Shown: positions 52,443 through 62,323 of the stretch, one piece after another
Position numbering within the stretch: the first letter of the stretch is position 1
Layout: each line of letters begins with the position of its first letter
DNA from: Chitinophagales bacterium
Lineage (GTDB): Bacteria; Bacteroidota; Bacteroidia; Chitinophagales; JADJOU01
Reading direction: 5' to 3'
Length of the DNA: 64,000 nucleotides
NCBI GenBank assembly: GCA_016787225.1
Contig: JAEUUY010000026.1
Coordinates: 62,001 to 126,000 of the forward strand
Position numbers and translations under genes: made by a program
Notes under the pieces: model-generated
What the model was told of the DNA's origin: nothing
The model's database searches: none
The model's input: only the letters and a program-made list of their open reading frames with translations

Positions 52443-52820
52443 CTATGGTTGAACATAAAATTCTCTGACCTCAACAGTCTTATTGTAGGCTCTGTCATAT
52501 GCCGTGATATAGAGCCATAGCTTCTGCAATCCGCCGAAACCACCGAATACAACATAGCTGCTATGCACATGAGTTTTACCATCTATAAATTTACCATTGG
52601 TCACATATTTAACATCGAAGGTATCTTTAATTACATAGCTATATTGAGTAAGATTGTCATCGTCTGTTAGCTTAAAATTGAGGTGAAGGCTATCTATGCC
52701 TACCGAGAATGTATCCATTCCTTTAGGCTTAATAAATTCTATTTTTGGAGCTTCGGAATCGGCACTTTTACTACACCCTAAAACCCAGAGGACGACTATA
52801 AATAAAAGACTATATTTCAT
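52443..52820 (-). CDS. small lipoprotein, DUF4625-like
   Basis: From the ATG at 52820 the protein is 125 residues with a lipoprotein signal (LLFIVVLWVLGC, Cys17); the upstream ATG at 52844 overlaps the promoter box and would displace the signal peptide. The mature part (APKIEFIKPKGMDTFSVG, LHLNFKLTDDDNLTQYSYVI) looks like a single Ig-like beta domain of the DUF4625 type. Function unknown. It may be transcribed into the LRR gene. Confidence 0.65.
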   Translation of the reverse strand: MKYSLLFIVVLWVLGCSKSADSEAPKIEFIKPKGMDTFSVGIDSLHLNFKLTDDDNLTQYSYVIKDTFDVKYVTNGKFIDGKTHVHSSYVVFGGFGGLQKLWLYITAYDRAYNKTVEVREFYVQP

Positions 52821-52841
52821 TATGTTATTTAATACACACGA

Positions 52842-52849
52842 CAAAGATA
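52842..52849 (-). promoter_or_regulatory. -7 box TATCTTTG of the small lipoprotein gene
   Basis: On the minus strand TATCTTTG lies 21 bases before the ATG at 52820. It decides against the upstream ATG at 52844, which lies inside the box. Confidence 0.5.
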
Positions 52850-52959
52850 GAATATGGGATTTAATTAAGTTAAAAAATAATCCTCTTTATATACGAATTA
52901 AAGATACAATAGCCCGAAGACTATTGTCAAAAATAATCCACCAAATGTACCAATAACCT

Positions 52960-52967
52960 TAAATTTG
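52960..52967 (+). promoter_or_regulatory. -7 box TAAATTTG of hpd
   Basis: TAAATTTG lies 19 bases before the hpd ATG at 52987. No -33 element is clear. Confidence 0.45.
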
Positions 52968-52986
52968 CTCACCAAAATTTCAAAAT

Positions 52987-54111
52987 ATGACAACTTCGGC
53001 ACAAAAAATCGTAGAGCATGCTCCAGACTTTTTGCCTCTTTTAGGTACAGACCATATAGAATTTTATGTAGGTAACGCTAAACAAGCAGCTTATTTTTAT
53101 CAAGCAGCATTTGGATTTGAGTTAGTGGCTTATGCAGGTCCAGAAACAGGTATTAGAGACCGTGCATCTTATGTACTTCAGCAAAATAAACTAAGATTTG
53201 TTTTAACCACATCAATGGACCCAGATTCGGAGATTTCACATCATTGTAAGGTGCATGGAGATGGGGTCAAAGTCCTAGCGCTATGGGTCGATGATGCCAC
53301 AAAGAGCTATGAAGAGACTGTGGCTAGAGGTGGAGTAGGCGTTCATCCTCCAAAAACAATGAAGGATGAGAATGGTGAAATAGTTACTGCTTCCATAAAA
53401 ACTTATGGAGATACGATTCATACATTTGTAGAAAGAAAAAATTATACAGGGGCTTTCATGCCAGGTTATAAGGCAATGAAAAGTACATTAAAAACTACTC
53501 CTATAGGTCTGAAATATGTAGATCACTGTGTAGGAAATGTAGAACTTGGCAAAATGAATGAGTGGGTAGAATTTTATGAAAAAGTTATGGGATTCAGTCT
53601 CCTCGCTACCTTTGATGATAAAGATATTTCAACGGAATATACCGCCTTAATGTCCAAAGTGGTAACCAACGGAAACGGTTATGTAAAATTTCCACTCAAC
53701 GAACCCGCAGATGGCAAGAAAAAATCACAAATCGAAGAATATCTTGATTTTTATCGTGGTCCTGGGGTACAGCATATAGCCATAGCCACAGATAATATTA
53801 TAGAAACTGTGACAGAGCTTAGAAATAGAGGTGTGGAGTTCCTATATGTACCTGATAATTATTATGAAGACGTATTAGATAGAGTAGGTACGATTCAAGA
53901 AGAATTAGAGCCACTTAGAAAATTAAACATACTTATTGATAGAGATGAGGAAGGATATCTGTTGCAGATTTTTACCAAACCATTAGAAGACAGACCGACT
54001 CTTTTCTTCGAGATTATTCAGCGCAGGGGTGCTAAATCATTTGGAAAAGGCAACTTCAAAGCTCTTTTCGAATCTATAGAAAGAGAGCAAGCTAGAAGAG
54101 GGAATCTTTAA
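52987..54111 (+). CDS. hpd: 4-hydroxyphenylpyruvate dioxygenase
   Basis: The 374-residue Fe(II) enzyme converts 4-hydroxyphenylpyruvate to homogentisate in tyrosine catabolism. The iron ligands are visible as the His in YVDHCVGNVE (about 179), the His in GVQHIAIATDNI (about 262) and the Glu in LFFEIIQRRGAKSFGKGNF (about 341). The C-terminal gate helix (FKALFESIEREQARRG) is complete. No other homogentisate-pathway genes are in the window. Kynureninase elsewhere in the window is a separate aromatic-catabolic gene. Confidence 0.96.
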   Translation: MTTSAQKIVEHAPDFLPLLGTDHIEFYVGNAKQAAYFYQAAFGFELVAYAGPETGIRDRASYVLQQNKLRFVLTTSMDPDSEISHHCKVHGDGVKVLALWVDDATKSYEETVARGGVGVHPPKTMKDENGEIVTASIKTYGDTIHTFVERKNYTGAFMPGYKAMKSTLKTTPIGLKYVDHCVGNVELGKMNEWVEFYEKVMGFSLLATFDDKDISTEYTALMSKVVTNGNGYVKFPLNEPADGKKKSQIEEYLDFYRGPGVQHIAIATDNIIETVTELRNRGVEFLYVPDNYYEDVLDRVGTIQEELEPLRKLNILIDRDEEGYLLQIFTKPLEDRPTLFFEIIQRRGAKSFGKGNFKALFESIEREQARRGNL

Positions 54112-54156
54112 TAGTTTAAAGTTTAAAAGTCGCAGTTCTCAGTCGCAGTCGCTATT
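54112..54156. repeat. low-complexity intergenic filler (GTTTAAA and AGTCGCAGT words)
   Basis: Directly after the hpd stop come GTTTAAA direct repeats followed by AGTCGCAGTTCTC and AGTCGCAGTCGC. AGTCGCAGT words recur in complement at 62252-62323. No gene or terminator is visible in the rest of this spacer (to 54263). Confidence 0.5.
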
Positions 54157-54263
54157 AGTTAATAGAAGGAGTGACAGCCGATGTGTATATTCATTTTCGA
54201 CAATGTTTAGATACACTACACCTGATACTTAATACATTTAAAACTTAGCACTTAAAACTAGAT

Positions 54264-55511
54264 CTACCCCCAAAAAGCATACCCTACAAATATCGCAATA
54301 ATCAAAGCTGCAAAGTCAGCCACTAAGCCGCAGAATAGTGCATAACGACTATTTTTTATGCCTACACTTCCGAAATATACTGCTAAAATATAAAAGGTCG
54401 TTTCCGTTCCACCTTGTACGATACAGGCTACTTTAGAGACGAAACTCTCTACACCATTGGCTTTCATGACATCAACTAAGATACCTCGAGCTCCACTTCC
54501 GCTCAAAGGCTTCATAAGTCCTACGGGAACTGCTTCTACAAATCGAGTATCCATTCCTGTCATTGCCACTATATTCCGAATTCCATTCATCAGAAACTCT
54601 AAACACCCTGAAGTGCGGAATACACTTACTGCAAATAGCATGACGACAAGGTATGGTGCTATATTAATGACTAACTGAAACCCTCCTTTGCCACCTTCTA
54701 CAAAAGCATCATACATGTTGACCCGCTTGTAAAATCCTGAGGCTATAAAAGTGATAATCATAGAGAGAATAATAAAGCTCCCGATATAGCCAATCGTTGA
54801 ACCTAGCGATTGCATATTGGTTGAGTTCATATTGGATAGCAAAATCATCAAGGCAATACCAATTCCAAATAGTGTGAGAATAGGCCATTTCCATAAACTA
54901 ATACGCTGAAAATAGGCTACACATAAAAATGCAACTAGAAAGCCAAAAAAAGTAACCATCAGTGTAGGGATAAAAATATCAGCACCATTAAAATTTACCA
55001 AGCCCTGCTCTAGAGCCATTGATTGACGGAGTGCTATCACGGAAGTAGGAATGATAGTTACACCAGCTGTGTTTAATACCAAAAACATCAACTGAGCATC
55101 AGAGGCTGTTTCTTTCTTAGGATTGATTTCTTGTAGATCTTTCATTGCTTGCAGACCTAGTGGTGTTGCGGCATTATCTAATCCTAGCATATTGGCAGAA
55201 AAATTCATACTCAACGAGCTAATAGATTTATGCCCCTCTGGAACACTAGGATATATCGCTCTAAAAAAGGGATACAACAGTTTAGCTAATTTATCGAGCA
55301 ATCCTGCCTCTTTTCCTATATTCATAATTCCCATCCAAAAGGTCATTATGCCAGCCAAGCCTAGGCAAATTTCAAAACTGGTTTTGGAACTATCAAAAAT
55401 GCCTGTGAGCATTTTCTGGAACACTTCACCATTTCCGGTAATAATATATTGAAAAACCGCTACGATAAATCCTATCAGAATTAAGAGTGCCCATGTGTAG
55501 TTTAATGCCAT
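54264..55511 (-). CDS. SpmA-SpmB fusion, nucleoside-recognition (Gate) membrane protein
   Basis: The 415-residue polytopic protein combines the two Gate domains that in Bacillus are separate spore-maturation proteins SpmA and SpmB. The N-terminal half has GIMTFWMGIMNIGKEAGLL and LDNAATPLGLQAMKDLQ; the C-terminal half has AVPVGLMKPLSGSGARGI and VQGGTETTFYILAVYFGSVG. Fused forms are common in non-sporulating Bacteroidota; the transported substrate is not known. It stands alone. Confidence 0.9.
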   Translation of the reverse strand: MALNYTWALLILIGFIVAVFQYIITGNGEVFQKMLTGIFDSSKTSFEICLGLAGIMTFWMGIMNIGKEAGLLDKLAKLLYPFFRAIYPSVPEGHKSISSLSMNFSANMLGLDNAATPLGLQAMKDLQEINPKKETASDAQLMFLVLNTAGVTIIPTSVIALRQSMALEQGLVNFNGADIFIPTLMVTFFGFLVAFLCVAYFQRISLWKWPILTLFGIGIALMILLSNMNSTNMQSLGSTIGYIGSFIILSMIITFIASGFYKRVNMYDAFVEGGKGGFQLVINIAPYLVVMLFAVSVFRTSGCLEFLMNGIRNIVAMTGMDTRFVEAVPVGLMKPLSGSGARGILVDVMKANGVESFVSKVACIVQGGTETTFYILAVYFGSVGIKNSRYALFCGLVADFAALIIAIFVGYAFWG

Positions 55512-55558
55512 GATGTATAATTAATAGTTGTTAGTTTTTAGTTTTAAGTTATTAGCCG

Positions 55559-57562
55559 TCACTTGATCAATTTCCGAAAAATGTAATTGGAATTTACTCC
55601 TATATCTTTAAACTGTGATAGATATTCCTGCTGAATAAGAATACATTTTTTCGCATCCTCTGTTAATTCTTTTGTATCTCCTATTGCTTGTAAAGTAATT
55701 AATCTAATTTCTTTACCTAACCTTTCAAAATAAGCTTGCTTGACTCTATCTTTTATTTGTTCCACTTCTTTTCTGTAGTTTTCTCCGTAGTTATTCTTCT
55801 CAATTTTCTCTCCCTTTTTCTTATTTTTTCTACCCCAATCCATAAGCAAACTTTGACTATCCTCGTTTACTTTTCTTGTAAAATTTGCCAATTCTATATT
55901 TGTATGATTCAAATAATATTCTAATGGAAAAACTTTACCTTTGTCATAATTAGACTTCACATAACAAAAAATTTCCTTGCAAACATTTGATTCAAAAACA
56001 AAATTCTCCCAATGTTCTTGGAATATTGAATCAACAACTCTTATCTCATCGAAAAATGGGTTATCATCTTGCATATTAGATTCAATAGGCTTATTTCCAC
56101 TCTCAAGCAATAATTTACAAAGCCCAATTTCAATGGTTAATAAATTAGAGCTATTCTCTGTGAAAGATTTTATCTCTTCACCTATCTCATCGAGATTAGA
56201 AGTATAAGCATCCTCATTGCTATCTAGTTTAGAGGAGTCTGTTTGTTGTTTTTTTCTGCGTTGATTTACGATACGCTGGGTCTCGCGACTTAGCAAATCC
56301 TCTTCTATTCCCATGAGAATAGCGCACTCCTTGACATAGAAACTTCGCTTGATATTATCTGGAACTAGACTAATCGTTTGAATAATATCTTTAGTGAGTT
56401 CCGCTCTTTTGACGGGGTCATTCCCAGCCTCTTCTTTAAAGAGTTTAGCCTTGAAGGTAACAATATCCGAGGACTGTTTTTCGATAAAGTCTTTGAGCGC
56501 TTGACCTCCATACTCTTTGACAAAGGAATCGGGATCATGACCTTCTTTGAGTAGTGTAAGATTGACATTGAGGCCGGATTCCAGAGCGAGGTCTGTTCCT
56601 CTTAACGCCGCTTTGATACCTGCCTTATCGCCGTCATATAAAATATGTAGGTTTTCCGTAAATCGTCGAATAAGTTTCAACTGTTCGACCGTCAAAGCTG
56701 TACCCGAGGAAGCTACTGCATTTTCTACCCCTGCTTGATATAAAGAAATGACATCGGTATAGCCTTCTACGAGAATGCAGTAATTTTCTTTCGGTATCCC
56801 TTTTTTAGCTAAATGAAGTCCATAAAGTATCTGACTTTTATGATAGATCTCATTTTCAGGACTATTGATATATTTGGCTGTCTTGTCAGCATTGCCCATA
56901 ACCCGTCCGCCAAAGCCGACCACCTTTCCAGAAAGATTGTGAATGGGGAAGATTATCCGCCCACGGAAAAAATCTCGCCAACTCCCATCTTCATAAGTTT
57001 TGGCTAAACCGAGTTGGACGATATACTCTTCTTTGAAACCTTCCCTTTTGAGTGTTTTATAGAGTTCGTCACGCATATCGAGGCAATATCCTAGCTGGAA
57101 ATCTTGGATAGTTTTATCAGTAAATCCTCTTTCCTTGAAATAGGTCAACGCAAGTGTTTTGCCAATCTCAGTCTCAAGAAGATTTTTCTGAAAATATTTA
57201 GTAACAAACTCATTGAGTATAAAAAGGGACTCTTTTTCTTGTGTCTTCTGAATTTCTTCTCCTGTAGCTACTGTCTCTTCGAGGGTGATATTATATTTTT
57301 TCGCTAAGTAACGTATAGCTTCTACATAGGAAATGTTTTCGTGTTCCATGAGAAATGTGACACTATTTCCAGATTTACCGCAGCCGAAACATTTATAAAT
57401 ACCCTTGGCTGGAGAGATGGTAAATGATGGAGTCTTCTCATCGTGAAAAGGACAGTTCGCTAGAAGATTGACTCCACGGCGCTTGAGATTGAGGAAGTCT
57501 GCTAGTACTTCATCTACACGCATGGTGTCCATGACTTGCTGAATGGAACTATTCTTTATCAT
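55559..57562 (-). CDS. dnaG: DNA primase
   Basis: The 667-residue primase has the CHC2 zinc finger (C37, H40, C58, C61 in CPFHDEKTPSF and YKCFGCGKSGN), the catalytic core (FRGRIIFPIHNLSGKVVGFGGR, YINSPEN) and the TOPRIM motif ILVEGYTDVISLYQAG with ASSGTALT. The C-terminal ~220 residues are the variable helicase-binding region. It ends about 3 bases from the neighbouring rnhB gene, and both are probably one transcript. Confidence 0.97.
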   Translation of the reverse strand: MIKNSSIQQVMDTMRVDEVLADFLNLKRRGVNLLANCPFHDEKTPSFTISPAKGIYKCFGCGKSGNSVTFLMEHENISYVEAIRYLAKKYNITLEETVATGEEIQKTQEKESLFILNEFVTKYFQKNLLETEIGKTLALTYFKERGFTDKTIQDFQLGYCLDMRDELYKTLKREGFKEEYIVQLGLAKTYEDGSWRDFFRGRIIFPIHNLSGKVVGFGGRVMGNADKTAKYINSPENEIYHKSQILYGLHLAKKGIPKENYCILVEGYTDVISLYQAGVENAVASSGTALTVEQLKLIRRFTENLHILYDGDKAGIKAALRGTDLALESGLNVNLTLLKEGHDPDSFVKEYGGQALKDFIEKQSSDIVTFKAKLFKEEAGNDPVKRAELTKDIIQTISLVPDNIKRSFYVKECAILMGIEEDLLSRETQRIVNQRRKKQQTDSSKLDSNEDAYTSNLDEIGEEIKSFTENSSNLLTIEIGLCKLLLESGNKPIESNMQDDNPFFDEIRVVDSIFQEHWENFVFESNVCKEIFCYVKSNYDKGKVFPLEYYLNHTNIELANFTRKVNEDSQSLLMDWGRKNKKKGEKIEKNNYGENYRKEVEQIKDRVKQAYFERLGKEIRLITLQAIGDTKELTEDAKKCILIQQEYLSQFKDIGVNSNYIFRKLIK

Positions 57563-57565
57563 TCT

Positions 57566-58174
57566 TTAAAAGGATAAATATAGTTGCTTGGAGAGTTTTT
57601 TAAGCTTAAAAGTTTTCCTGTGGATTGGTGAATAACCTTGTTTTTCTATAGCAGCGATATGACTAGCGCTTGCATAGCCTTTATTTTTTTTCCATTGATA
57701 GATTGGAAACTGCTTATCTAGTTCGACCATAAGATGGTCTCTATACGTTTTTGCTAATATAGATGCCGCGGCGATACTTTGATATTTCCCATCGCCTTTC
57801 ACAATGCATTGGTAAGGAATTGATTTATAGGGTTTAAATCTATTGCCATCTATCAGCAGCAAATCCATTTGTCTGTTTATCTGTTCAATAGCCCTATGCA
57901 TAGCTAGAAAGGAAGCCTGAAGTATATTGATTTGATCGATTTCTTCATGTGATACGACCCCAATGCCATAAGCACCTGGTCGATTGATAATGAAATCTCT
58001 TAAATATTCTCGCTGCGTGGCAGTAAGTTTCTTACTATCGTCGAGCATATCACATGAAAAATCTGCTGGCAATAAAACAGCCGCAGCTACCACCGGTCCG
58101 GCAAGACAGCCTCTTCCAGCTTCATCACAGCCGACTTGATGTATATATTCACAATCAAATCGAGAAGCTAACAT
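57566..58174 (-). CDS. rnhB: ribonuclease HII
   Basis: The 202-residue enzyme removes ribonucleotides and RNA primers from DNA hybrids. The first active-site acids are D17 and E18 in [22 protein letters not shown], with the later [15 protein letters not shown] and [21 protein letters not shown] supplying the rest. It lies 3 bases from dnaG and 3 bases from the DUF5686 gene, so three genes share a transcript. Confidence 0.96.
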   Translation of the reverse strand: MLASRFDCEYIHQVGCDEAGRGCLAGPVVAAAVLLPADFSCDMLDDSKKLTATQREYLRDFIINRPGAYGIGVVSHEEIDQINILQASFLAMHRAIEQINRQMDLLLIDGNRFKPYKSIPYQCIVKGDGKYQSIAAASILAKTYRDHLMVELDKQFPIYQWKKNKGYASASHIAAIEKQGYSPIHRKTFKLKKLSKQLYLSF

Positions 58175-58177
58175 GGA

Positions 58178-60658
58178 TTATAATTCAAAGAAGGCTCCGA
58201 ACAATAGTCCAAATTTACGGGTCGTAGGCTTATCGTGTTGAGTCAGACGCCACATGCAATGGAGTTCACAAAACTTTAAAATATTGGATATACCAAATCC
58301 TGCTTCCATGTATATATTTTCTGGTGCATTCATCTGTCCTGGAAGTAGAAAATAATTTCTATTCTGATCTGAAATAGAACCTACAGCGGATTTAAAATAG
58401 AAATTTTCCCTCCATCCTAATTTTTTTAGCAAAGGTATTTTATTGAAAAAATAACCTTGAAAATGCTGTGAAACAAAAAGCTGGGCGAACATATCTGCAC
58501 TATATTCTGCTTCATTCATTAAAAAGAATCGATTCACATCTCTCAATAAACCATTATTTCCAGCTAACTGTTCAATATCAATATAAGGTACGCGCCCTAT
58601 TACTTTTCCAGCAGTTGCATGATACCTAAACTGACCGAAAACATATGGCACTTGTTGTCTAGCTGAGGCTCTTAGCTTGAGAAAGCTATAGTCTGAATTC
58701 ATCAATCCTTTTATACCAATGGAGGAATTTACCTCGAATATAGGTCGAATACTCTTAAGTCTCATTCTCCTAAAAGGGTTTCGAAATACAGGCTCTTTCG
58801 GAGCAAAACGATAGGAGGCATTTATTCTAAAGGTATTGATTCGATCTCTAGGCACAATAGACCCATCACTCATAATCTCATTAAAAACAAAGAAAGAATT
58901 AGCATGAAAAACAGTATTGTCTATGCCTAATTGCGTTTCTTCTCCTCGTTTCCACTCCCTTATCCAGTTTATTCGTACCTGATCTTTGAGCACAATATCC
59001 CGAATAGCATTGCCCGGTTTCCTGAATACAGACATGATGACATTATCAAAATCTAGAATAGACTCAGCGTCTCCCATGCGCTGATAATCATGCATCACTG
59101 AAACCTGTAACTGATTAAACAGAAGGTTTTTAGATGGCAAATTGAAGAAACTTTCTATCCCGAATTTTAATACCTTATCCTTAGTACCATAGGCTATATG
59201 TCCACCTATATTAAATTTCTTAAAAGAGTCAAAAACCATTCTTGCTCCAAATCTGAGTCTAGTACCTTCATATTCATTCCAGCTGACAAATTTGTATGCA
59301 CGTCCAATTTCCCAGTTAGCTGGAGGTATAGGGAAATAAGCTGTGGTGAGTACGCGTCCAAAATAATATAGTGTTTTATACTGTTTCGATTTTCTAAATG
59401 TATCTGTTCGTTTGTAGATTCCATCTTCGAAATCAGATAACTTTTCAGCACGATTAGCTAACCAGAAAGAATCATTTTGTTTATTATAACCATCCAATCG
59501 TACCACTTCGTCTCCGATAAAAATATCATCAGAAATTTCCTCATTGACTACATGTTTGGTTTGAATATCCGTTTGTCTAAATCGAACCTTTATACGTTTT
59601 TTAGCTTTCGATATAGCTAGAGCCACATCCTTTTCATCTCGATTTCTCAGCCATTTTCCACCTACCATTTTGAATGATTGAGATATAGCGAAATGATTAA
59701 CCCAGTTGATATTGGCACGCTTATCAAGATACATTTGTATATCTTTAATAGCCCAGCTTCCTGCTTCTACGACAAATTTGCCTGTAAAACCAAAATCTTC
59801 TTTACTAATAGGAGCAAAGGTCATGGCATAGTTTTTAACCCCCTCCACCTCAAAACTATCTTCCACATAATATCTATAAACCAAAAGTGCTGTACTCGCA
59901 GCTGGTCCAGAAAGAGATTTATTGGCTATAATTACCTGATTATCGTATACGTTATAATCTTCAAAAGACTGCTCAACCAATGAGTATATACTTTCGTTAT
60001 CGAAAAGCTTGGTGTCATTAATACCTAAAATCTCCGTGCGTTTCTTTTTACCCTTCTGAAAAACTCGTGCGGAGGTCTCTCTTAATAGAACAGGGCTATA
60101 TCGCTCGCCATCTGGAGTTACAGATTGATATTCTAGCAAGTATTTAATAGGCTTCAATAAGAAGCTACTACCTATGACACTATCTATGTTCGCTACAGAT
60201 AATTCAAACTTAGAATACTTATCATATTTGATAGATTCAAAAGAGCTAGGTCTATTTTTATCACGATTTTTTATGACATTGCGCATAATACGAATAGCCA
60301 AAGTATCCTTTACTATTTTTTTGGATCCCTTGATATCTACGGCTTGCTTTTTTCTTGATTTTTCAGAAAGCAAGACATCTGTTCTAAAATCTGAACCAAA
60401 AATTTTCACCTCCTTCGTCTCGTAACCCAAATAGGATACGAAGAAAACGTTCTCTTCTTTGACTGATTTTAGAGTGAAGTTTCCATAATTGTCCGTTTTA
60501 GTACCTACTTTTTTTCCTGCGAAATAAATTGTGCAATAAGGTAAGGGCGACTTGGTCTTGGCATCCAACACTCGACCCTTTACAATCGTTTGAGAAAATA
60601 ATATAGACGCGCAAACTGTAAAAATAAAAAGCGAAATCCGTCTCTTAAGTGTATTCAT
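58178..60658 (-). CDS. DUF5686 outer-membrane protein with carboxypeptidase-like domain
   Basis: From the ATG at 60658 the protein is 826 residues with a signal peptide (KRRISLFIFTVCASILFSQ); the frame stays open 27 codons further, but that region contains the promoter box and a repeat. A CarboxypepD_reg-like beta domain follows (VKGRVLDAKTKSPLPYCTIYF, GTKTDNYGNFTLKSV), and the rest is a large beta-barrel-like part of the DUF5686 family. It is probably an outer-membrane protein of unknown function. Confidence 0.85.
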   Translation of the reverse strand: MNTLKRRISLFIFTVCASILFSQTIVKGRVLDAKTKSPLPYCTIYFAGKKVGTKTDNYGNFTLKSVKEENVFFVSYLGYETKEVKIFGSDFRTDVLLSEKSRKKQAVDIKGSKKIVKDTLAIRIMRNVIKNRDKNRPSSFESIKYDKYSKFELSVANIDSVIGSSFLLKPIKYLLEYQSVTPDGERYSPVLLRETSARVFQKGKKKRTEILGINDTKLFDNESIYSLVEQSFEDYNVYDNQVIIANKSLSGPAASTALLVYRYYVEDSFEVEGVKNYAMTFAPISKEDFGFTGKFVVEAGSWAIKDIQMYLDKRANINWVNHFAISQSFKMVGGKWLRNRDEKDVALAISKAKKRIKVRFRQTDIQTKHVVNEEISDDIFIGDEVVRLDGYNKQNDSFWLANRAEKLSDFEDGIYKRTDTFRKSKQYKTLYYFGRVLTTAYFPIPPANWEIGRAYKFVSWNEYEGTRLRFGARMVFDSFKKFNIGGHIAYGTKDKVLKFGIESFFNLPSKNLLFNQLQVSVMHDYQRMGDAESILDFDNVIMSVFRKPGNAIRDIVLKDQVRINWIREWKRGEETQLGIDNTVFHANSFFVFNEIMSDGSIVPRDRINTFRINASYRFAPKEPVFRNPFRRMRLKSIRPIFEVNSSIGIKGLMNSDYSFLKLRASARQQVPYVFGQFRYHATAGKVIGRVPYIDIEQLAGNNGLLRDVNRFFLMNEAEYSADMFAQLFVSQHFQGYFFNKIPLLKKLGWRENFYFKSAVGSISDQNRNYFLLPGQMNAPENIYMEAGFGISNILKFCELHCMWRLTQHDKPTTRKFGLLFGAFFEL

Positions 60659-60675
60659 ACAAAATATAAAAGCCG

Positions 60676-60683
60676 CAAATATA
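60676..60683 (-). promoter_or_regulatory. -7 box TATATTTG of the DUF5686-rnhB-dnaG transcript
   Basis: On the minus strand TATATTTG lies 17 bases before the ATG at 60658. This supports the shorter reading frame. Confidence 0.5.
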
Positions 60684-60729
60684 CTCAATTCAATAATGAG
60701 ACTAGCGAATAATAGCTTGTTTAATACCG

Positions 60730-60770
60730 AATTCCGCATTTGAAAATGCAGAATCGATTAGGAATTGACG
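60730..60770. repeat. dispersed intergenic repeat, copy C (left part)
   Basis: ATTCCGCATTTGAAAATGCA and the following GAATCGATT match the left part of copy A (42263), including the GCATT-NGAA-AATGC hairpin; the right part found in copies A and B is replaced by other sequence. Confidence 0.6.
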
Positions 60771-60788
60771 ACTTGAAAAAGTGGATAT

Positions 60789-60824
60789 GATCTAATATTA
60801 ACCTAATAGTCAAATGATTAGATC
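60789..60824. other. 8-bp inverted repeat at the end of the M16 peptidase gene
   Basis: GATCTAAT (60789-60796) and ATTAGATC (60817-60824) are perfect inverted repeats around 20 bases; the right arm touches the stop codon. There is no T-run, so an intrinsic terminator is doubtful. Confidence 0.3.
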
Positions 60825-62059
60825 TAATTATCCATGTGGTATTCTAAAATACTAGCCTTTTCAAAATCTAATAATTGCTGCAGATGAACTTCTAAATCTC
60901 TTTTCAGAATGCTCTGATATATCTTGGCTATAAATGCAGGCAAATCCACTACCCCAGCTGCTTGGAAGAAAATAGCCATGTTCTGTGCTAACTGGGCGGA
61001 ATTGTAGTGATAAAAATTCCAATATGTCAAGGCTTTATTTTGTAAGGTTTCAAACTTTACCTTGTTCAGCTTTTTATTTTTAATGTCTTCAAACACCAGT
61101 TTAATTTGTTTGTAAACGTCTTCAAATCGACTTCCTACACTTAATTTCCCTTCGATAATGAGCAGATTGCATTGTATGTTATCTGTGGTATACGATTGGA
61201 TTTCGGTACATAATTTAGTGTCTTCTATCAAAGACTTGTACAAGAAAGACGATTCTCCATTGGTAAGCAAATCGCTGACCATATCAGACATCAAATAGCC
61301 CTTACTAGCATAGTCCTCTATATGAAAAGCCAAAAAGAAATTCGGTACTGCTATATTACTTCGTTTAAGAATCTTTAGTCCTCTCCTTTTAGATGTATGG
61401 TCAGACTCTTGTAGGAATGGCAATTTTCCTTGAGGCACAATACTTGATTTAAAAATCTGGCTTACCTCTTTAGCTATGGCCTTTTCATCCAAAGCAGAGA
61501 CTATAGAAAGAATGGCATTGCGGCTTCCATAATTTTTTCTATAAAATTCAATTAGTATTTTTTTATCAATAGAGGCTATGTGCTTTATATTCTTGCCAAT
61601 GACAGGCCACTGATATGAATTTTTAAAACAAAGTCTCTGTAAATGATGCCAGACATCAGCTAGTGGCGGGTTGAGGCTAGTTTCTTTAAACTCTTCTTGA
61701 ATGACATTAGACTGTATATTTACTGCCGAGCTCTTTATAGAGAGGTAGAGCATTCGATCCATTTCTATATTCAAAATATTCTTTAAATATTTATTAGGGA
61801 AAGTTTCGTAATAGCAAGTATAATCCTGTCCGGTAAAAGCATTATTTTCCGCCATCATTCCTTGAAGAGCTTCGTCAAAGTTTGGATACGTCTTTGAACC
61901 CTCAAACATCATATGCTCTAAAAAATGTGCCACACCAGTCTGAGAAGCAGATTCCTGAGCACTGCCTACTTTGTAAAGTATATTGACGACCGAATTTTTT
62001 AGATTAGGATTGGAATGAACAAGAAGGTTTAATCCGTTTTCTAATGTGAAGTGATGCAT
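60824..62059 (-). CDS. M16-family zinc metallopeptidase (insulinase-like)
   Basis: The 411-residue protein has the inverted zinc motif HFLEH (H45, E48, H49) in VAHFLEHMMFEGSKTYPN and a C-terminal M16 domain with the SSFLYKSLIEDTKLC segment. It has one M16 unit, like the half-size members that work as dimers. No signal peptide is visible. The substrate is probably a peptide; the gene is not clearly in an operon. Confidence 0.92.
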   Translation of the reverse strand: MHHFTLENGLNLLVHSNPNLKNSVVNILYKVGSAQESASQTGVAHFLEHMMFEGSKTYPNFDEALQGMMAENNAFTGQDYTCYYETFPNKYLKNILNIEMDRMLYLSIKSSAVNIQSNVIQEEFKETSLNPPLADVWHHLQRLCFKNSYQWPVIGKNIKHIASIDKKILIEFYRKNYGSRNAILSIVSALDEKAIAKEVSQIFKSSIVPQGKLPFLQESDHTSKRRGLKILKRSNIAVPNFFLAFHIEDYASKGYLMSDMVSDLLTNGESSFLYKSLIEDTKLCTEIQSYTTDNIQCNLLIIEGKLSVGSRFEDVYKQIKLVFEDIKNKKLNKVKFETLQNKALTYWNFYHYNSAQLAQNMAIFFQAAGVVDLPAFIAKIYQSILKRDLEVHLQQLLDFEKASILEYHMDN

Positions 62060-62206
62060 TCTTTTTTAACTTGGAAGAAATGATTTTATGTTAGCCGATG
62101 TGGTGATGAGACTATATGATGATGCGGAGATTAATTTGAAAATGAGTTAATTTGAAAATGATTATTGATGTGATTAGGATAGAGAAATTAGAAGTTAGCT
62201 GATAGA

Positions 62207-62323
62207 TGTTAGAACAAACTTTCTACTTTCTACTTTAAACTTGGTCCTATTCACTGCGACTGACCAACGACTACTGACCACTGAACAAACTGCCAGTGCC
62301 ACAGCCTATTGACTGCCAACTGC
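62207..62323. repeat. low-complexity intergenic filler (TTTCTACTTT and ACTGCC/GACTG words)
   Basis: TTTCTACTTTCTACTTTAAACT is followed from 62252 by a run of ACTG-type words (CACTGCGACTGACC, CGACTACTGACCACTG, GACTGCCAACTGC). The run continues into the last codons of the cysteine desulfurase gene. A TTTCTACTTTAAACT match also lies near 49023. No hairpin terminator was seen. Confidence 0.55.

Noticed and set aside
60659-60739. N-terminal extension of the DUF5686 protein
   Set aside because: It covers a promoter box and part of repeat copy C, and would put a second signal-like segment in front of the true signal peptide.
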